A stretch of DNA of 64,000 nt from Acidimicrobiaceae bacterium (GCA_026708645.1 JAPOUM010000040.1:248001-312000), one strand, 5' to 3'. Shown: positions 17,995 through 27,471, counted from the stretch's first letter. Numbers and translations are program-made. Notes: a model not told the origin generated them from the letters alone.

Positions 17995-18836
17995 TCCGGC
18001 CCTCCGGCTCGACGGGCCGCATCCTGCATGTGACGCCCCGATCGGCCGGCTGGGATTACGTCGAATTCGCAGTGGTGGAAACGTCTGCCGGCGCGCCGTG
18101 GACGGGCATGGAGCATGATCGCGAGACCGCCATCGTGCCGCTCGCCGGATCCGGCCGTGTCTGTGTCGGCGACGACGAAGTGGTGGAACTCAGCCGCGCT
18201 AGCGTGTTCACTGAGATGGCGCCGGTGCTCTACCTGCCGCCCGGAGTCGCCTACCGGATCGAGTCGGAGTCGAGGCTGCGGGCCTCGGTGGGCTCGGCGC
18301 CGGCCGAGGGGCGCTATCCGGTGCGGGTGTTCGAGCCGGCCGAGATGCGCGTCGAGATACGCGGCGGCGGGCAGGCCCACCGGCAGGTGGTGCATTCCCT
18401 GGCTCATCCCCTCCCGGCGGAGAAATTGATCCTCTATGAGGTCTATGTGCCCCGCGGCACCTGGTCGGGCTGGCCGCCGCACTGCCATGACGGACGCGAC
18501 GGCTCGCCGTACCTGGAGGAGGTCTACTACTTCCGCCTGGACCGGCCTGAGGGCTACGCCATTCACCGCAACTGGCGTCACGACGAGGACTACGACGACG
18601 CCATGGTGGTGAGCGACGGCGACGCCGCGCTGGTGCCCAAGGGTTATCACACTTCGGTGGCGTGCCCGGGCTCGAACATGTACTTCCTGAATTATCTGGC
18701 CGGCGAGCCCTCCGACGACGAGCGCAGCACGCCGCCGTGTTTCGCGTCCGAGCACACTTGGATCGAAGCCGATTGGACTGCGGGGGCTTGGGGCCTGCCA
18801 GTTGTGAGCGCCGCCGCAGGAGGCGCCGCAGCGTGA
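17976..18836 (+). CDS. iolB: 5-deoxy-glucuronate isomerase
   Basis: Cupin-fold isomerase that converts 5-deoxy-D-glucuronate to 2-deoxy-5-keto-D-gluconate, 286 residues. Bicupin features are visible: an N-terminal half with AIVPLAGSGRVCVGDDE, and the metal-binding half with WSGWPPHCHD, EEVYYFR and ALVPKGYHTSV, as in IolB. The ATG at 17976 lies within the tail of the epimerase remnant and has no strong ribosome site, so translation may be helped by that upstream frame. The stop overlaps the following aldolase gene (GTGA). Confidence 0.93.
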   Translation: MSSASLIRPSGSTGRILHVTPRSAGWDYVEFAVVETSAGAPWTGMEHDRETAIVPLAGSGRVCVGDDEVVELSRASVFTEMAPVLYLPPGVAYRIESESRLRASVGSAPAEGRYPVRVFEPAEMRVEIRGGGQAHRQVVHSLAHPLPAEKLILYEVYVPRGTWSGWPPHCHDGRDGSPYLEEVYYFRLDRPEGYAIHRNWRHDEDYDDAMVVSDGDAALVPKGYHTSVACPGSNMYFLNYLAGEPSDDERSTPPCFASEHTWIEADWTAGAWGLPVVSAAAGGAAA

Positions 18837-19684
18837 GCCTCGAAGGAATCTCCGAAGGCGGACGTTTCGCGGTGCTGGCCATCGATCATCGCGATTCGCT
18901 GCGGGCCGTCTTGGCGCCCGACGCTCAGGACTCCGTCGCCGCCGATGACATCACCGACCTGAAACGCGAGCTGGTCGGCCCGCTTGCGGCAGGCGCCACC
19001 GGGGTGATGCTCGAGCCCGAGTACTCGATCCCGCAGCTGCTCGACGGGACGCTGCCCGACGGCGTCGGTTTCACAGCGGCGCTGGAGGCTCAGGGCTACG
19101 CGTCCGACCCCGAAGCCGCGCCGACGTCGATCCTCGAGGGCTGGTCGGTGGAGGCGGCGGCCGCTTGCGGCGCCTCGGCCGCCAAGCTTCTGGTCTTCTA
19201 CCGTCCGGACCGCGCCGAGCACGCGGCGCGACAGGAGCAGGTCGCGTCCGAGGTTCTCGCCGAGTGCCGCCGGGTGGGGATGCCTCTGGTGCTCGAGCCC
19301 CTGTTCTACGGGCTCGACGACCCCGGCATCCGACAGGAGATCGTGATCGAGACGGTTCAGCGGTTCGCGGCCTTGGACCCGCACCTGCTGAAGCTGCCCT
19401 TCCCGGTGGATCCGCTCCATGAGAGCGACCGCGGCGTCTGGGCCGCGGCTTGCGCGGCCGTCAGCGAGCGCTGCCACATGCCGTGGACTCTGCTGTCGGG
19501 AGGCGGCAGCTTCGAGTCCTACCGCGACCAAGTGGCCGCGGCCGCGGACTCCGGGTGCTCGGGCTTCATGGCCGGGCGGGCGCTGTGGGGCGAGGCCGCA
19601 CTGGCATCCGCGGCGGACCGTCCGGGAGTCGTCGCCGATCTCGTCGCCCCGCGCCTGGCGGAACTCCGCAGCCTGGTGATCTGA
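18833..19684 (+). CDS. LacD-type class I aldolase, candidate for the last inositol step
   Basis: A 283-residue TIM-barrel protein related to tagatose-bisphosphate and sulfofructose-phosphate aldolases and to the DUF2090 domain. It opens with FAVLAIDHRDSLRAVL, has GVMLEPEYSIPQLL, the probable Schiff-base Lys118 in AAKLLVFYRPD, VLEPLFYG and a phosphate-loop-like LLSGGGSFESY near the end. Standard iol clusters carry IolJ, a class II aldolase, which is absent here. I infer that this enzyme cleaves 2-deoxy-5-keto-gluconate-6-phosphate to dihydroxyacetone phosphate and malonate semialdehyde. It is the last gene of the operon. Confidence 0.8.
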   Translation: MSLEGISEGGRFAVLAIDHRDSLRAVLAPDAQDSVAADDITDLKRELVGPLAAGATGVMLEPEYSIPQLLDGTLPDGVGFTAALEAQGYASDPEAAPTSILEGWSVEAAAACGASAAKLLVFYRPDRAEHAARQEQVASEVLAECRRVGMPLVLEPLFYGLDDPGIRQEIVIETVQRFAALDPHLLKLPFPVDPLHESDRGVWAAACAAVSERCHMPWTLLSGGGSFESYRDQVAAAADSGCSGFMAGRALWGEAALASAADRPGVVADLVAPRLAELRSLVI

Positions 19685-19752
19685 GGCTCAGCAACGCTGC
19701 CGGTCGGCGAGTCGGCGTTGCGTGACCGGCGGCGGCCCTTCACGTCCCGCTG

Positions 19753-20676
19753 TCAGTAGCCGAGGGACACGTCCACCAGACCCAGCAGCTCCTCGCCGGC
19801 CAGCCAGCGGCGCACGTTCTCGCGCACGCGGTCGGTGACCAGCGGCAGGCCCATCTCGCGGGTGTTGCCGATGTGGGGTGTGATCACGCAGTTGGGCAGC
19901 CGCCACAGCTCGGAGTCGTCGGGCAGCGGCTCGGGCGCCGTCACGTCGAGAACCGCCCCGGCGATCGTGCCCGCCCGCAGCGCAGCCCCCAATGCAGCGT
20001 GGTCCACATGGCCGCCCCGCGCCACGTTCACCAACCAGCATTGCGGCCCCATCGCCTCCAGCAGCGCCGCGTCCACGATCCCGCGCGTCTCGTCGGTCAG
20101 GGCGAGAGCCACCACCACGGCGTCGGCGCCCGCGACAGCCTCGTGCAGCGAAGCCGGCGTAAGGGTGCGATCCGCGCCTGTGAAAGGTTCCCCGGAGCGT
20201 CGCACCACCGTCACCCGGCAGCCCCACGGCTCGATCAGCCTCATCAGCGATCTGGTGATGCCGCCGCCGCCGAGCACTGTGACACGAGCCCCCAGCAGGT
20301 TGCGTCCCGACTCCGCGCACCACGAGTCGGCAGCGGCGAAGCGATGAAAATCCCTCAAGCCGGTCAACAGCGCGGTCATCACCCACTCCGCCACAGGCTC
20401 GGAGTAGACGTCGCCTTTGGCGCAAGTCCATGTGATGCGTGCGTCCAGATAGTCGCGGAACGGCTCGATGCCCGCATAAGGGAGCTGCACCCATCGCACC
20501 GACGGCGCCGCGGCGATCACCTCCGGATAGACGGAGGCGCCGTAGGGGTCGGCCCAGATCAAGGCTTGAGCGTCGGCCAGGCCCGCGACCTCGCCGCCGG
20601 CGTCGCGCACCGCGGCGACGAAACTGTCGTGCATCGCCGGCCGGCTGTCGGGCGCCACCGCGATCCGGCGGCTCAT
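19753..20676 (-). CDS. D-isomer-specific 2-hydroxyacid dehydrogenase
   Basis: A 307-residue NAD(P)-dependent dehydrogenase. The catalytic Arg (NVARGGHVD), Glu (TAPEPLPDD) and His (ITPHIGN) are present. The dinucleotide loop reads VTVLGGGGITRSLM, a glycine-rich variant of GxGxxG. The lack of an ACT domain and the short N-terminal part resemble the GhrA/SerA-like branch reducing glyoxylate or hydroxypyruvate. It converges on the inositol operon, with 68 bases between stops, so it is probably a separate unit. Confidence 0.9.
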   Translation of the reverse strand: MSRRIAVAPDSRPAMHDSFVAAVRDAGGEVAGLADAQALIWADPYGASVYPEVIAAAPSVRWVQLPYAGIEPFRDYLDARITWTCAKGDVYSEPVAEWVMTALLTGLRDFHRFAAADSWCAESGRNLLGARVTVLGGGGITRSLMRLIEPWGCRVTVVRRSGEPFTGADRTLTPASLHEAVAGADAVVVALALTDETRGIVDAALLEAMGPQCWLVNVARGGHVDHAALGAALRAGTIAGAVLDVTAPEPLPDDSELWRLPNCVITPHIGNTREMGLPLVTDRVRENVRRWLAGEELLGLVDVSLGY

Positions 20677-20796
20677 CAGGCTCTCTGCTCAGGCCGAGCG
20701 AGCATGAGAATCAGCAGCGCCCATGAGGGCCGGGGCCGTGGCCCGAGCGGCCGGTGAGCGCAGCGAACAAGTGCGTCAATGCTGGTAGCGGCCGGG

Positions 20797-21423
20797 TCAC
20801 GCCGGATTGAACTGGCGGTCCCCGGCGTCTCCGAGGCCCGGCAGTATGAAGCCGTCGTCGTTGAGGGACTCGTCCAACGCGGCCACATAGACAGCGTCGG
20901 CCAGCCCGCTGCGACGCACCTTCTCGAGACCCTCGGGCGCGGCGATCACGCACACCGCGGTCACCTGCGCCGCCCTCGCCTCACGCAGCAGTTCGCAGGC
21001 ATGAATGCAGGAGCCGCCGGTGGCGAGCATCGGGTCGAGGATCAAGGCGTCGCGTCCGTCGAGTGACTCCGGCAGAGTGCTCGCATACTCGCGGGCCACC
21101 AGCGTGGCCTCGTTGCGTCGCAGGCCCACGAAAGCGACCTCGGCGTCGCCGAGCAGATCCAAAGCGGCGTCGAGCATTCCCAGCCCGGCTCTCAGCACCG
21201 GCACGATCAGCGGCAGGCGCTCAAAACGCGCTCCGTTTGCGGGGCCCATGGGCGTGGTCACGTCCACGGGCGCCAGCGGCGCCCGGCGCAGCGCCTCGTA
21301 GACCAGTATGGAGCTGAGGTCGCGCAGCAGGCGCCGGAACTCGCGGTTCGGGGTGGCCGCGTCCCGCAATCGGGTGACCCGCTCGGTTGCCACCGCATTG
21401 TCGATGACGTTGATCTCGGTCAC
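20797..21423 (-). CDS. upp: Uracil phosphoribosyltransferase
   Basis: Pyrimidine salvage enzyme converting uracil and PRPP to UMP, 208 residues, the usual length. The PRPP-binding loop is ALILDPMLATGGS, the N-terminal ATPNREFRRLLRDLSSILVYEA and PIVPVLRAGLGMLD-like segments are conserved, and the C-terminal DGFILPGLGDAGDRQFN is the uracil-binding signature. It stands alone between a dehydrogenase and the M16 peptidase gene, all on the minus strand with 90-120 base gaps. Confidence 0.97.
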   Translation of the reverse strand: MTEINVIDNAVATERVTRLRDAATPNREFRRLLRDLSSILVYEALRRAPLAPVDVTTPMGPANGARFERLPLIVPVLRAGLGMLDAALDLLGDAEVAFVGLRRNEATLVAREYASTLPESLDGRDALILDPMLATGGSCIHACELLREARAAQVTAVCVIAAPEGLEKVRRSGLADAVYVAALDESLNDDGFILPGLGDAGDRQFNPA

Positions 21424-21515
21424 GCCCGACGGATCCCGAGCAAGCGGCGCAGCCTGGACGCGAGCGCCGCCGGCGTCTCAGCCGAAGCGATCACAGTCAT
21501 GGGGCACCGCAGCGG

Positions 21516-24500
21516 TCACGGCCTGGTGATGATCTCGATGCGGCCGCCCGAACCGTAGAGCTCGGCGGCCAGAGCCTGCACGTCGGCCGGCGTCAGCTCG
21601 GAGAGCAGTGCCAAGCGGCGCTGCTGAGTGAGCACCTGGTCTTCGTCGACCGTCGAGCGCGAGATGAGCGCTCCGAGCAGGTGAGAGTTCCTTATCAGGA
21701 CGTAGTTGGAGGTGGCGACGGACACAGCCTGCTGGAACTCTTCGTCGGTCAATCCGTCGGCGGCCACGTCGGCGATCAGATCCAGCATCGTCGAATGCAC
21801 CTCTTCGTAGCGCTGCGGATCGAAGGTCGCGTAGATCGACGAGTCGACGTAGTGGCGAGGAAGCCTGTTGACGGCGACGCCGGCGCCTGCCGTGTAAGAG
21901 GTGCCCAGTCCTTCGCGGATGGTCAAAAAGGCGCGCTCGCTCAGCGCGGTCTCGAGCACGTCCGCGGCCACGGACGTCAGCGGAGTCACCGGCACCTCGG
22001 CCTCGTAGTAGATCTCCAAGACCCCGGTCTCGCCTGCGGCGGCCATGACCCGGCGTTGCACCAGCTCATCGGGGCTGGGCCTCTGGCGGTTGATGTAGGT
22101 GTCGGACTCGCCTGCGGGCAGCGTGCCGATGTAGCGGGCGGCGAGATCGGCGATCGTGGCGGCGTCGATGTCGCCGACGACAGCCACCGTGAGGTCGTCC
22201 ACCGAACTGAGACGGCTCTTGTACAACTCGAGCAGGCTCTGCGGGGTGACCGCGGCGATCTCGTCGCGATTCGCGACGAAACGGTGCCAGGTCGTGCCGT
22301 AGCGAGCCTCCAGGTAGGCGACGGCCGCCTGCCAGGGACTGTTGGTCTCGGAGAGTCCCAGCCTCGTCTCGGCCGTGTTGACGGCGTCAGCAAAAGCCGG
22401 ATCGTTGACTCTCGGCTCGGTCACCAGCAGATGAATCATCTGGAACATGATGTCGACGTCGTCGGTGCTGGACGCGGCCGAGAAGCCCTCGGTCGACTCG
22501 CTGATGTACGGGTTCACGACCACGGCGCGGTCCGCGAGAAAGTTGTCGAGCTGCGACTTCGACAGTTCGCCCAGGCCGCTGGCGGACACGGCGTCCACAG
22601 CGATCCCCGAGACGGCCCGCCCGCCGGGGTCTAGCAGCGACCATCCCCCGAGAGATCGGGCGGTGAGGTTCACTTCGCCTTCTGCAATCTCGGAGGGCGC
22701 GAACATGACGCGGGCGCCGTTGGCGAAGGTCCATTCGTAGCCGCCCTCGACGAGCTCGACAGCGGCTTCGGCGGTGGGCGACACCGGTTCGGGCTCGGCC
22801 ATCAGTTCGGTGATCACCACTACTTCCGGCGGCGGTGGTCCGGGTGAGGCGGCTGCCCAAGCGGCGTCGAGTTCGGCTTCAGTCGGCACGGTCGTCGAGT
22901 CGGCGCCCACCGCTATGGCGAGCAGACCGCCACGATTCATCTGCCACCTGAAATGCTCGGTCAGCTCGGCTGCAGTGACCGCTTCGAGCAGCGCCAGAGT
23001 GCGCGCCACCGACACTTCGGCGGCACTGATGTCGACTCCGTAGAGGAAGTGGTTCTGATAGCGCCCGGCCCACTCGCGGTCCTGTGTCGTGGCTTCGCTT
23101 TCCAAGCGGAACTCCAGCCCTGCGCGCAGCGCGCTGACAGCGCGCTCTAGGTCGCCGTCGGTGAAGCCGTGCTCTTGCGCGGTGAGCAGCACGTTGAGGT
23201 AGTCGGTCGAGGCTGTGTCGAGGTTGTCGCCCTGCCAGTTGGTTCCGTAGTAGCGCAGACCCCGGTTGTAGACGAAAGAGCCGAAGGAGGGCGGGTCCAC
23301 TTGGGAGAGCTCGCCCCGCTGGTAGGCGTCGTTGAGGCGGTTCTCGAGCATCACCGCGATGAGGGTCTCCATGGTGGAGAGCCGGGCGCCGCCGGCGGTG
23401 GCGAGGTCGAGCGGGTCTATGGGGATGTCGAGCGAGATGTAGGAGTAGCTGTGCCTCGGGTCGGTGATGACATGCGACGACGACTCCGGGTTCGGCGTTA
23501 TGCGGATGTTCGGCGGTATGCGCCCGGGACTGGCCGGCAGCGGCCCGAAGTGCTCTTGCACCAAGGCCTCGAGCTCGGAGACTTCCATGTCCCCGACGGC
23601 CACCACGGCCATGTTCGCCGGCACGTACCACTCGCTGTAGAAGGCGCGCAGGTCTGCGGCGCTGAAAGAGCTGACAGTGTCGAGGTTGCCGATCGGGTCG
23701 CGGCCCTCGTAAGGGGTGCCGCTGGTGTAGATCCGGTCGAATTCGCGTCCGACGTAACCGCTGAGGCTCTCCACGGCGAGACGCATCTCGTCGAGGATCA
23801 CGCCCCGCTCTGAGTCGACCGCCCCAGGAGTGAAGCTGGCCGAGCCGGCCATCTGCGACAAGGCGTTGAACACCAGCGGCGCCTTGTGGTCCTCGTCGAG
23901 TCTCACCTCGACCTGGTAGACGGTCTCGTCGTGGCCCACGTGGGCATTGAGATCCGGGCCGAGTTCCACGCCGATCTCGCGCAGCGCGGCGCCCAGAGAC
24001 AGTCCCGGGAACTCGGTGGTCCCGTTGAAGAGCATGTGCTCGACGTAGTGAGCGATGCCGGCCTGGGCGTCGGTCTCGTCGACTGATCCGACGTTGATCA
24101 CGAGCCGCACCGCCAGATTGCCGCCGGGGCTGTCGTTGTGCCGCAGATAGTAGGTGAGGCCGTTGTCCAAGGCGCCGATGACGACCTCGTCGTCCACCGG
24201 CAGCAAGGAGTGATCCTGCGCTGGTATGTAGTCGGTGGCGTCGATGCGCCGCGGTCGCGGCAGCAGATGCCGGGCCACAGCCAGCAGCGCCGCCGCCTGG
24301 CCGCGGGTGATGTCGTGGTCGGGGCAGAAACGCGCCGGCGAGGTGTGGCATCCTGCTGTGATCCTTGCGGCGGCCAGACGGCTGATGGCGTCGACATGGG
24401 GATGCTCGGAGTTGACGTCAGCGAACCAGAGCCTCTCGGAGGGCCCGAGCTTGAAAGCGCTCACCAGAACGGAGGCCGTCTCGCCGCGGGTGATGGGCTC

Positions 24501-24962
24501 ACCGCCGCAGAAGTTCAGCGGTTCGTCTGAGCAGGTCGGGGCGAAGCCCAGCTCCGCCAGCCGCTCCGCGTAGGGCGCCCACCACACCGCGGGATCGACG
24601 TCGGCGAAGCGCGAGTCGTCGATGGCTGCGGGGTCGTTGCGATCGAAGTTCCTCACCAGCCAAACGGCCAGTTCCCAGCGCAGCAGCGGCTCGTCGGCGC
24701 ACAGGCCGTCCCCGTCGGCGCAGCCGGTGCCTGCGAATATCTCTTCGCCTGCGAGGTTGCTCAGAGCTGCGACGGCCTCCTGGTGGAAGCTGTGCTCATC
24801 GGTCGTCGGTGTCGACGACGGCGCCGTCGTCGGCTGCGCCGTCGCGGCCGGCGCCAGCAGTGACGCCGCCAAAGCTGCGCCCATGAACAGGACGATGCTG
24901 CGGCGCATCAAGGCGGCGCGGACGGGTTTCGCAGAGACTTTGCTCGCAGGGACGCTACTCAA
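21516..24962 (-). CDS. Secreted M16 (insulinase-family) peptidase with SLH-like repeats
   Basis: An exported protein of 1148 residues. The TTG at 24962 is chosen because GAGGAG (24969-24974) lies six bases upstream; an ATG at 24908 is the alternative. A signal peptide (MRRSIVLFMGAALAASLLA) ends near ATAQ. Residues about 70-215 hold SLH-like repeats (RFADVDPAVWW, GEPITRGETASVL, HPHVDAISRLAAARI, HDITRGQAAALLAV) that could attach it to the cell surface. The peptidase follows with the inverted zinc motif HYVEH and downstream Glu in GVILDEM, then a second and third M16-type domain without that motif. It probably degrades extracellular peptides; pitrilysin- and PqqL-like proteins are relatives. Confidence 0.9.
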   Translation of the reverse strand: MSSVPASKVSAKPVRAALMRRSIVLFMGAALAASLLAPAATAQPTTAPSSTPTTDEHSFHQEAVAALSNLAGEEIFAGTGCADGDGLCADEPLLRWELAVWLVRNFDRNDPAAIDDSRFADVDPAVWWAPYAERLAELGFAPTCSDEPLNFCGGEPITRGETASVLVSAFKLGPSERLWFADVNSEHPHVDAISRLAAARITAGCHTSPARFCPDHDITRGQAAALLAVARHLLPRPRRIDATDYIPAQDHSLLPVDDEVVIGALDNGLTYYLRHNDSPGGNLAVRLVINVGSVDETDAQAGIAHYVEHMLFNGTTEFPGLSLGAALREIGVELGPDLNAHVGHDETVYQVEVRLDEDHKAPLVFNALSQMAGSASFTPGAVDSERGVILDEMRLAVESLSGYVGREFDRIYTSGTPYEGRDPIGNLDTVSSFSAADLRAFYSEWYVPANMAVVAVGDMEVSELEALVQEHFGPLPASPGRIPPNIRITPNPESSSHVITDPRHSYSYISLDIPIDPLDLATAGGARLSTMETLIAVMLENRLNDAYQRGELSQVDPPSFGSFVYNRGLRYYGTNWQGDNLDTASTDYLNVLLTAQEHGFTDGDLERAVSALRAGLEFRLESEATTQDREWAGRYQNHFLYGVDISAAEVSVARTLALLEAVTAAELTEHFRWQMNRGGLLAIAVGADSTTVPTEAELDAAWAAASPGPPPPEVVVITELMAEPEPVSPTAEAAVELVEGGYEWTFANGARVMFAPSEIAEGEVNLTARSLGGWSLLDPGGRAVSGIAVDAVSASGLGELSKSQLDNFLADRAVVVNPYISESTEGFSAASSTDDVDIMFQMIHLLVTEPRVNDPAFADAVNTAETRLGLSETNSPWQAAVAYLEARYGTTWHRFVANRDEIAAVTPQSLLELYKSRLSSVDDLTVAVVGDIDAATIADLAARYIGTLPAGESDTYINRQRPSPDELVQRRVMAAAGETGVLEIYYEAEVPVTPLTSVAADVLETALSERAFLTIREGLGTSYTAGAGVAVNRLPRHYVDSSIYATFDPQRYEEVHSTMLDLIADVAADGLTDEEFQQAVSVATSNYVLIRNSHLLGALISRSTVDEDQVLTQQRRLALLSELTPADVQALAAELYGSGGRIEIITRP

Positions 24963-25039
24963 GGTGTGCTCCTCAATCTGTTTCTCGTTTTCGGCTGTTT
25001 CTCGTTTTTTCGGGGTCTGGTTCCTAGCGAGTCCGGGAC

Positions 25040-26131
25040 TCAGCGGGAGTCCAGGACTCGGCGTGGTTCGCTCGATGCCGGAGACTCTTCGAGTCGAGCG
25101 TAACAAGGCAGTATGACGTTGTTGATGATGTCGAGCCTGTCCGGCAGAGGCAGGAAGCTCGATTCGGCGGCGTTGACGGTGAACTCCCGCAACCTGTCCC
25201 AGCCGTATCCGAACGCCTCCGCCAAGGCCGCCAGCTCCGACGTCATCGACACGCCCGACATCAGGCGATTGTCGGTGTTCACGGTCACGCAGAACTGCAG
25301 ACTGACGAGGGTGTCGACGGGGTGCATCGCGATCGTGTCGTAGGCCCCCGTGTTGATGTTGGAGGTGGGGCACACCTCCAAAGGAATGCCGCGGTCTCTG
25401 ACGTATTGAGCGATCCGGCCCAGCCGGCGGTCGCCGTCGTCTGCGGTGGCGACGTCTTCGATGATGCGCACTCCGTGCCCCAAACGCTCAGCACCGCAGA
25501 CTTGCAGAGCCTTGCGGATCGATTCTGTGCCGGCGGCTTCGCCTGCGTGGATCGTGATGCCGAAATCCTCCTGCCGGCAATACTGGAAAGCGGCCAGATG
25601 ATCGTCGGGCGGGAAACCGTTCTCGGGTCCGGCGATGTCGAAGGCCACCACCCCCCGATCCCGCCAGCGGACCGCGGCGGCGGCCACCTCCAAAGACCGT
25701 TCAAGGTGCCGCATAGCGCAGCAGATGGCCCGAATCGTCAACCCGGCGCCGTGACTGCCCTGCCTGAAGCCCTCCAAAGCGGCCTCGATGGCGTCGTCGA
25801 GGCTGAGGCCGCGCTCGGTGAACAACTCGGGAGCGAAGCGGACCTCGGCGTAGACCACGCCGTCGGCCGCGAGATCCTCGGCGCATTCGCGCGCCACTCT
25901 CACAATGGCGTCGCTGGTCTGCATCACCGCGACCGTGTGAACGAAGGTCTCCAGATAGAGCGTCAGGTCCTTGCGGTCGGCGCCGCGCCGGATCCAGGCG
26001 GCGAGCTTCTCGGCGTCTCGGTGCGGCAGGTTGCGGTAGCCGGTCTCGTCGGCCAGCTCGATGATGGTCGCAGGCCTGAGCCCGCCGTCGAGATGATCGT
26101 GCAGAAGGACTTTCGGAGCACGGCGAATCAT
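25040..26131 (-). CDS. add: Adenosine deaminase
   Basis: Zinc enzyme converting adenosine to inosine, 363 residues. Metal ligands and catalytic residues are visible: HDHLDGGLRP near the N-terminus, ITIHAGEAAGTE with the third His and the catalytic Glu, RLGHGVRI, and CVTVNTDN in place of the common LNTDDP. The ATG at 26131 has no clear ribosome site, but it starts where family members start (IRRAPKVLLHDHLDG). It is divergent from the helicase at 26216. The substrate could be another purine nucleoside, but ADA is most likely. Confidence 0.93.
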   Translation of the reverse strand: MIRRAPKVLLHDHLDGGLRPATIIELADETGYRNLPHRDAEKLAAWIRRGADRKDLTLYLETFVHTVAVMQTSDAIVRVARECAEDLAADGVVYAEVRFAPELFTERGLSLDDAIEAALEGFRQGSHGAGLTIRAICCAMRHLERSLEVAAAAVRWRDRGVVAFDIAGPENGFPPDDHLAAFQYCRQEDFGITIHAGEAAGTESIRKALQVCGAERLGHGVRIIEDVATADDGDRRLGRIAQYVRDRGIPLEVCPTSNINTGAYDTIAMHPVDTLVSLQFCVTVNTDNRLMSGVSMTSELAALAEAFGYGWDRLREFTVNAAESSFLPLPDRLDIINNVILPCYARLEESPASSEPRRVLDSR

Positions 26132-26215
26132 CTCGACACTGGGAGCGCTGCTCGCGGCGCCGGCGTCGACGATGGTCTGGGTATTGTGGATGCCGCAGGA
26201 TAGCCTGAGAGACGC

Positions 26216-27445
26216 ATGTCTTTTCTGGATTCCGATCAGCGTCTCGTCGCGCCTTCCGACATTGAGCCCGGCGTCGAACCCGCTGTCTCGGTGAGTCCCG
26301 GTTTCGCCGAGTTGGGTTTGAGCGACGCGATCGTGGCCGCCCTCGAGGCGCGGGGCATAACCGCGCCGTTCCCGATCCAGGCGCTCACCGTCGCCGACGC
26401 TCTGGCGGGGCGGGACGTCTGCGGCAAAGCCAAGACCGGCTCGGGCAAGACCCTCGCCTTCGGCTTGCCGATACTGCAGCAAATGGGCCGAGCCGAGCCC
26501 GGTTCGCCCACCGGCTTGGTGTTGGCGCCCACCCGGGAGCTCGCCAATCAGATCTGCGACGAGCTGGCCGCTCCCGCCGCTGCGGTCGGCAGACGCGTGC
26601 TCGCCACCTACGGCGGCGCTCCCATCGACAAGCAGATCAACAAGCTGAAGTCCGGCGTGGATCTGGTGGTGACGACGCCGGGGCGGATGATCGACCTGAT
26701 CGAGCGGGACGCGGTCAAGCTTGGCGCGGTCCGCCATGTGGTGGTCGATGAAGCCGATCGAATGGCGGACATGGGTTTCCTGCCGCAGGTCGAGTGGATA
26801 CTGCGCAACGTCGAGCCCGGTCATCAGACGCTGCTGTTCTCGGCCACCCTCGACGGCGTCGTCGACTCTTTGATCAGGCGCTACCAGACAGACCCGGCGA
26901 TGCATGCGGTCGTCTCGCGCGAAGTGACCGTGGCCGAGATGGCCCACCGTTTCGTGAGCGTCCACAAGATGGACAAAGTCAAGGTGGCGGCGGCCATAGC
27001 CGCTCCGGCGCGGCGCACCATGATGTTCACCCGCACCAAAGCGGCCGCCGACCGCTTGGCGCGCGAGCTGCAGCGTGAAGGCGTGAGGGCCGCGCCCCTT
27101 CACGGCGACCTGCGCCAGACGGCGCGCGAGAAGTCCCTGCAGCAGTTCATCGCAGGCAAGCTCCCGGTGCTGGTCGCCACCGACGTGGCGGCTCGGGGCA
27201 TCCATGTCGACGACGTGGACGTGGTGGTGCAGTACGACCCGCCGTCGGATCACAAGACCTACGTCCACCGCGCGGGCCGCACAGCCCGGGCCGGCGAGTC
27301 GGGCGTGGTGGTGACTCTTTCGCTGTGGGACGAGGAACTGGATGTCAAGAGGCTGCAGCGTCGCCTCGAGCTCGACGAGCCGATCGTCGAGATGTTCTCC
27401 AACGACCCCCGTCTCAAGGAACTGCTTCAAGCCTCTAGGATGTGA
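26216..27445 (+). CDS. DEAD-box RNA helicase
   Basis: ATP-dependent RNA helicase core, 409 residues. Q-motif region FAELGLSDAIVAALE with ITAPFPIQALT, motif I AKTGSGKT, Ia PTRELANQ, Ib TTPGRMIDL, II VVDEADRM, III SATLD, IV MMFTRTKAAAD, V VATDVAARGIHVDDV, VI YVHRAGRTARAG. It lacks the long C-terminal tail of DeaD/CsdA, so it is of the short RhlE type. It stands alone, divergent from add. Confidence 0.96.
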   Translation: MSFLDSDQRLVAPSDIEPGVEPAVSVSPGFAELGLSDAIVAALEARGITAPFPIQALTVADALAGRDVCGKAKTGSGKTLAFGLPILQQMGRAEPGSPTGLVLAPTRELANQICDELAAPAAAVGRRVLATYGGAPIDKQINKLKSGVDLVVTTPGRMIDLIERDAVKLGAVRHVVVDEADRMADMGFLPQVEWILRNVEPGHQTLLFSATLDGVVDSLIRRYQTDPAMHAVVSREVTVAEMAHRFVSVHKMDKVKVAAAIAAPARRTMMFTRTKAAADRLARELQREGVRAAPLHGDLRQTAREKSLQQFIAGKLPVLVATDVAARGIHVDDVDVVVQYDPPSDHKTYVHRAGRTARAGESGVVVTLSLWDEELDVKRLQRRLELDEPIVEMFSNDPRLKELLQASRM

Positions 27446-27469
27446 ACTCGATCTCCTGTCCGGGAGTTC
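27446..27469 (+). terminator. Small hairpin at the end of the helicase gene
   Basis: GAACTC (27446-27451) and GAGTTC (27464-27469) form a perfect six-base inverted repeat directly after the helicase stop, with an inner CTCC/GGGAG-like pairing option. There is no T-run. It may be a weak terminator or part of the 5' flank of the following riboswitch. Confidence 0.3.
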
Positions 27470-27471
27470 GA

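Noticed and set aside
24963-25373. Upstream extension of the M16 peptidase frame
   Set aside because: It overlaps adenosine deaminase and lacks a signal peptide; a TTG with an ideal ribosome site at 24962 explains the start.
25040-27430. Minus-strand frame of nearly 800 codons spanning adenosine deaminase and the helicase
   Set aside because: Only the part below 26131 is adenosine deaminase; the upstream extension is antisense to the DEAD-box helicase.
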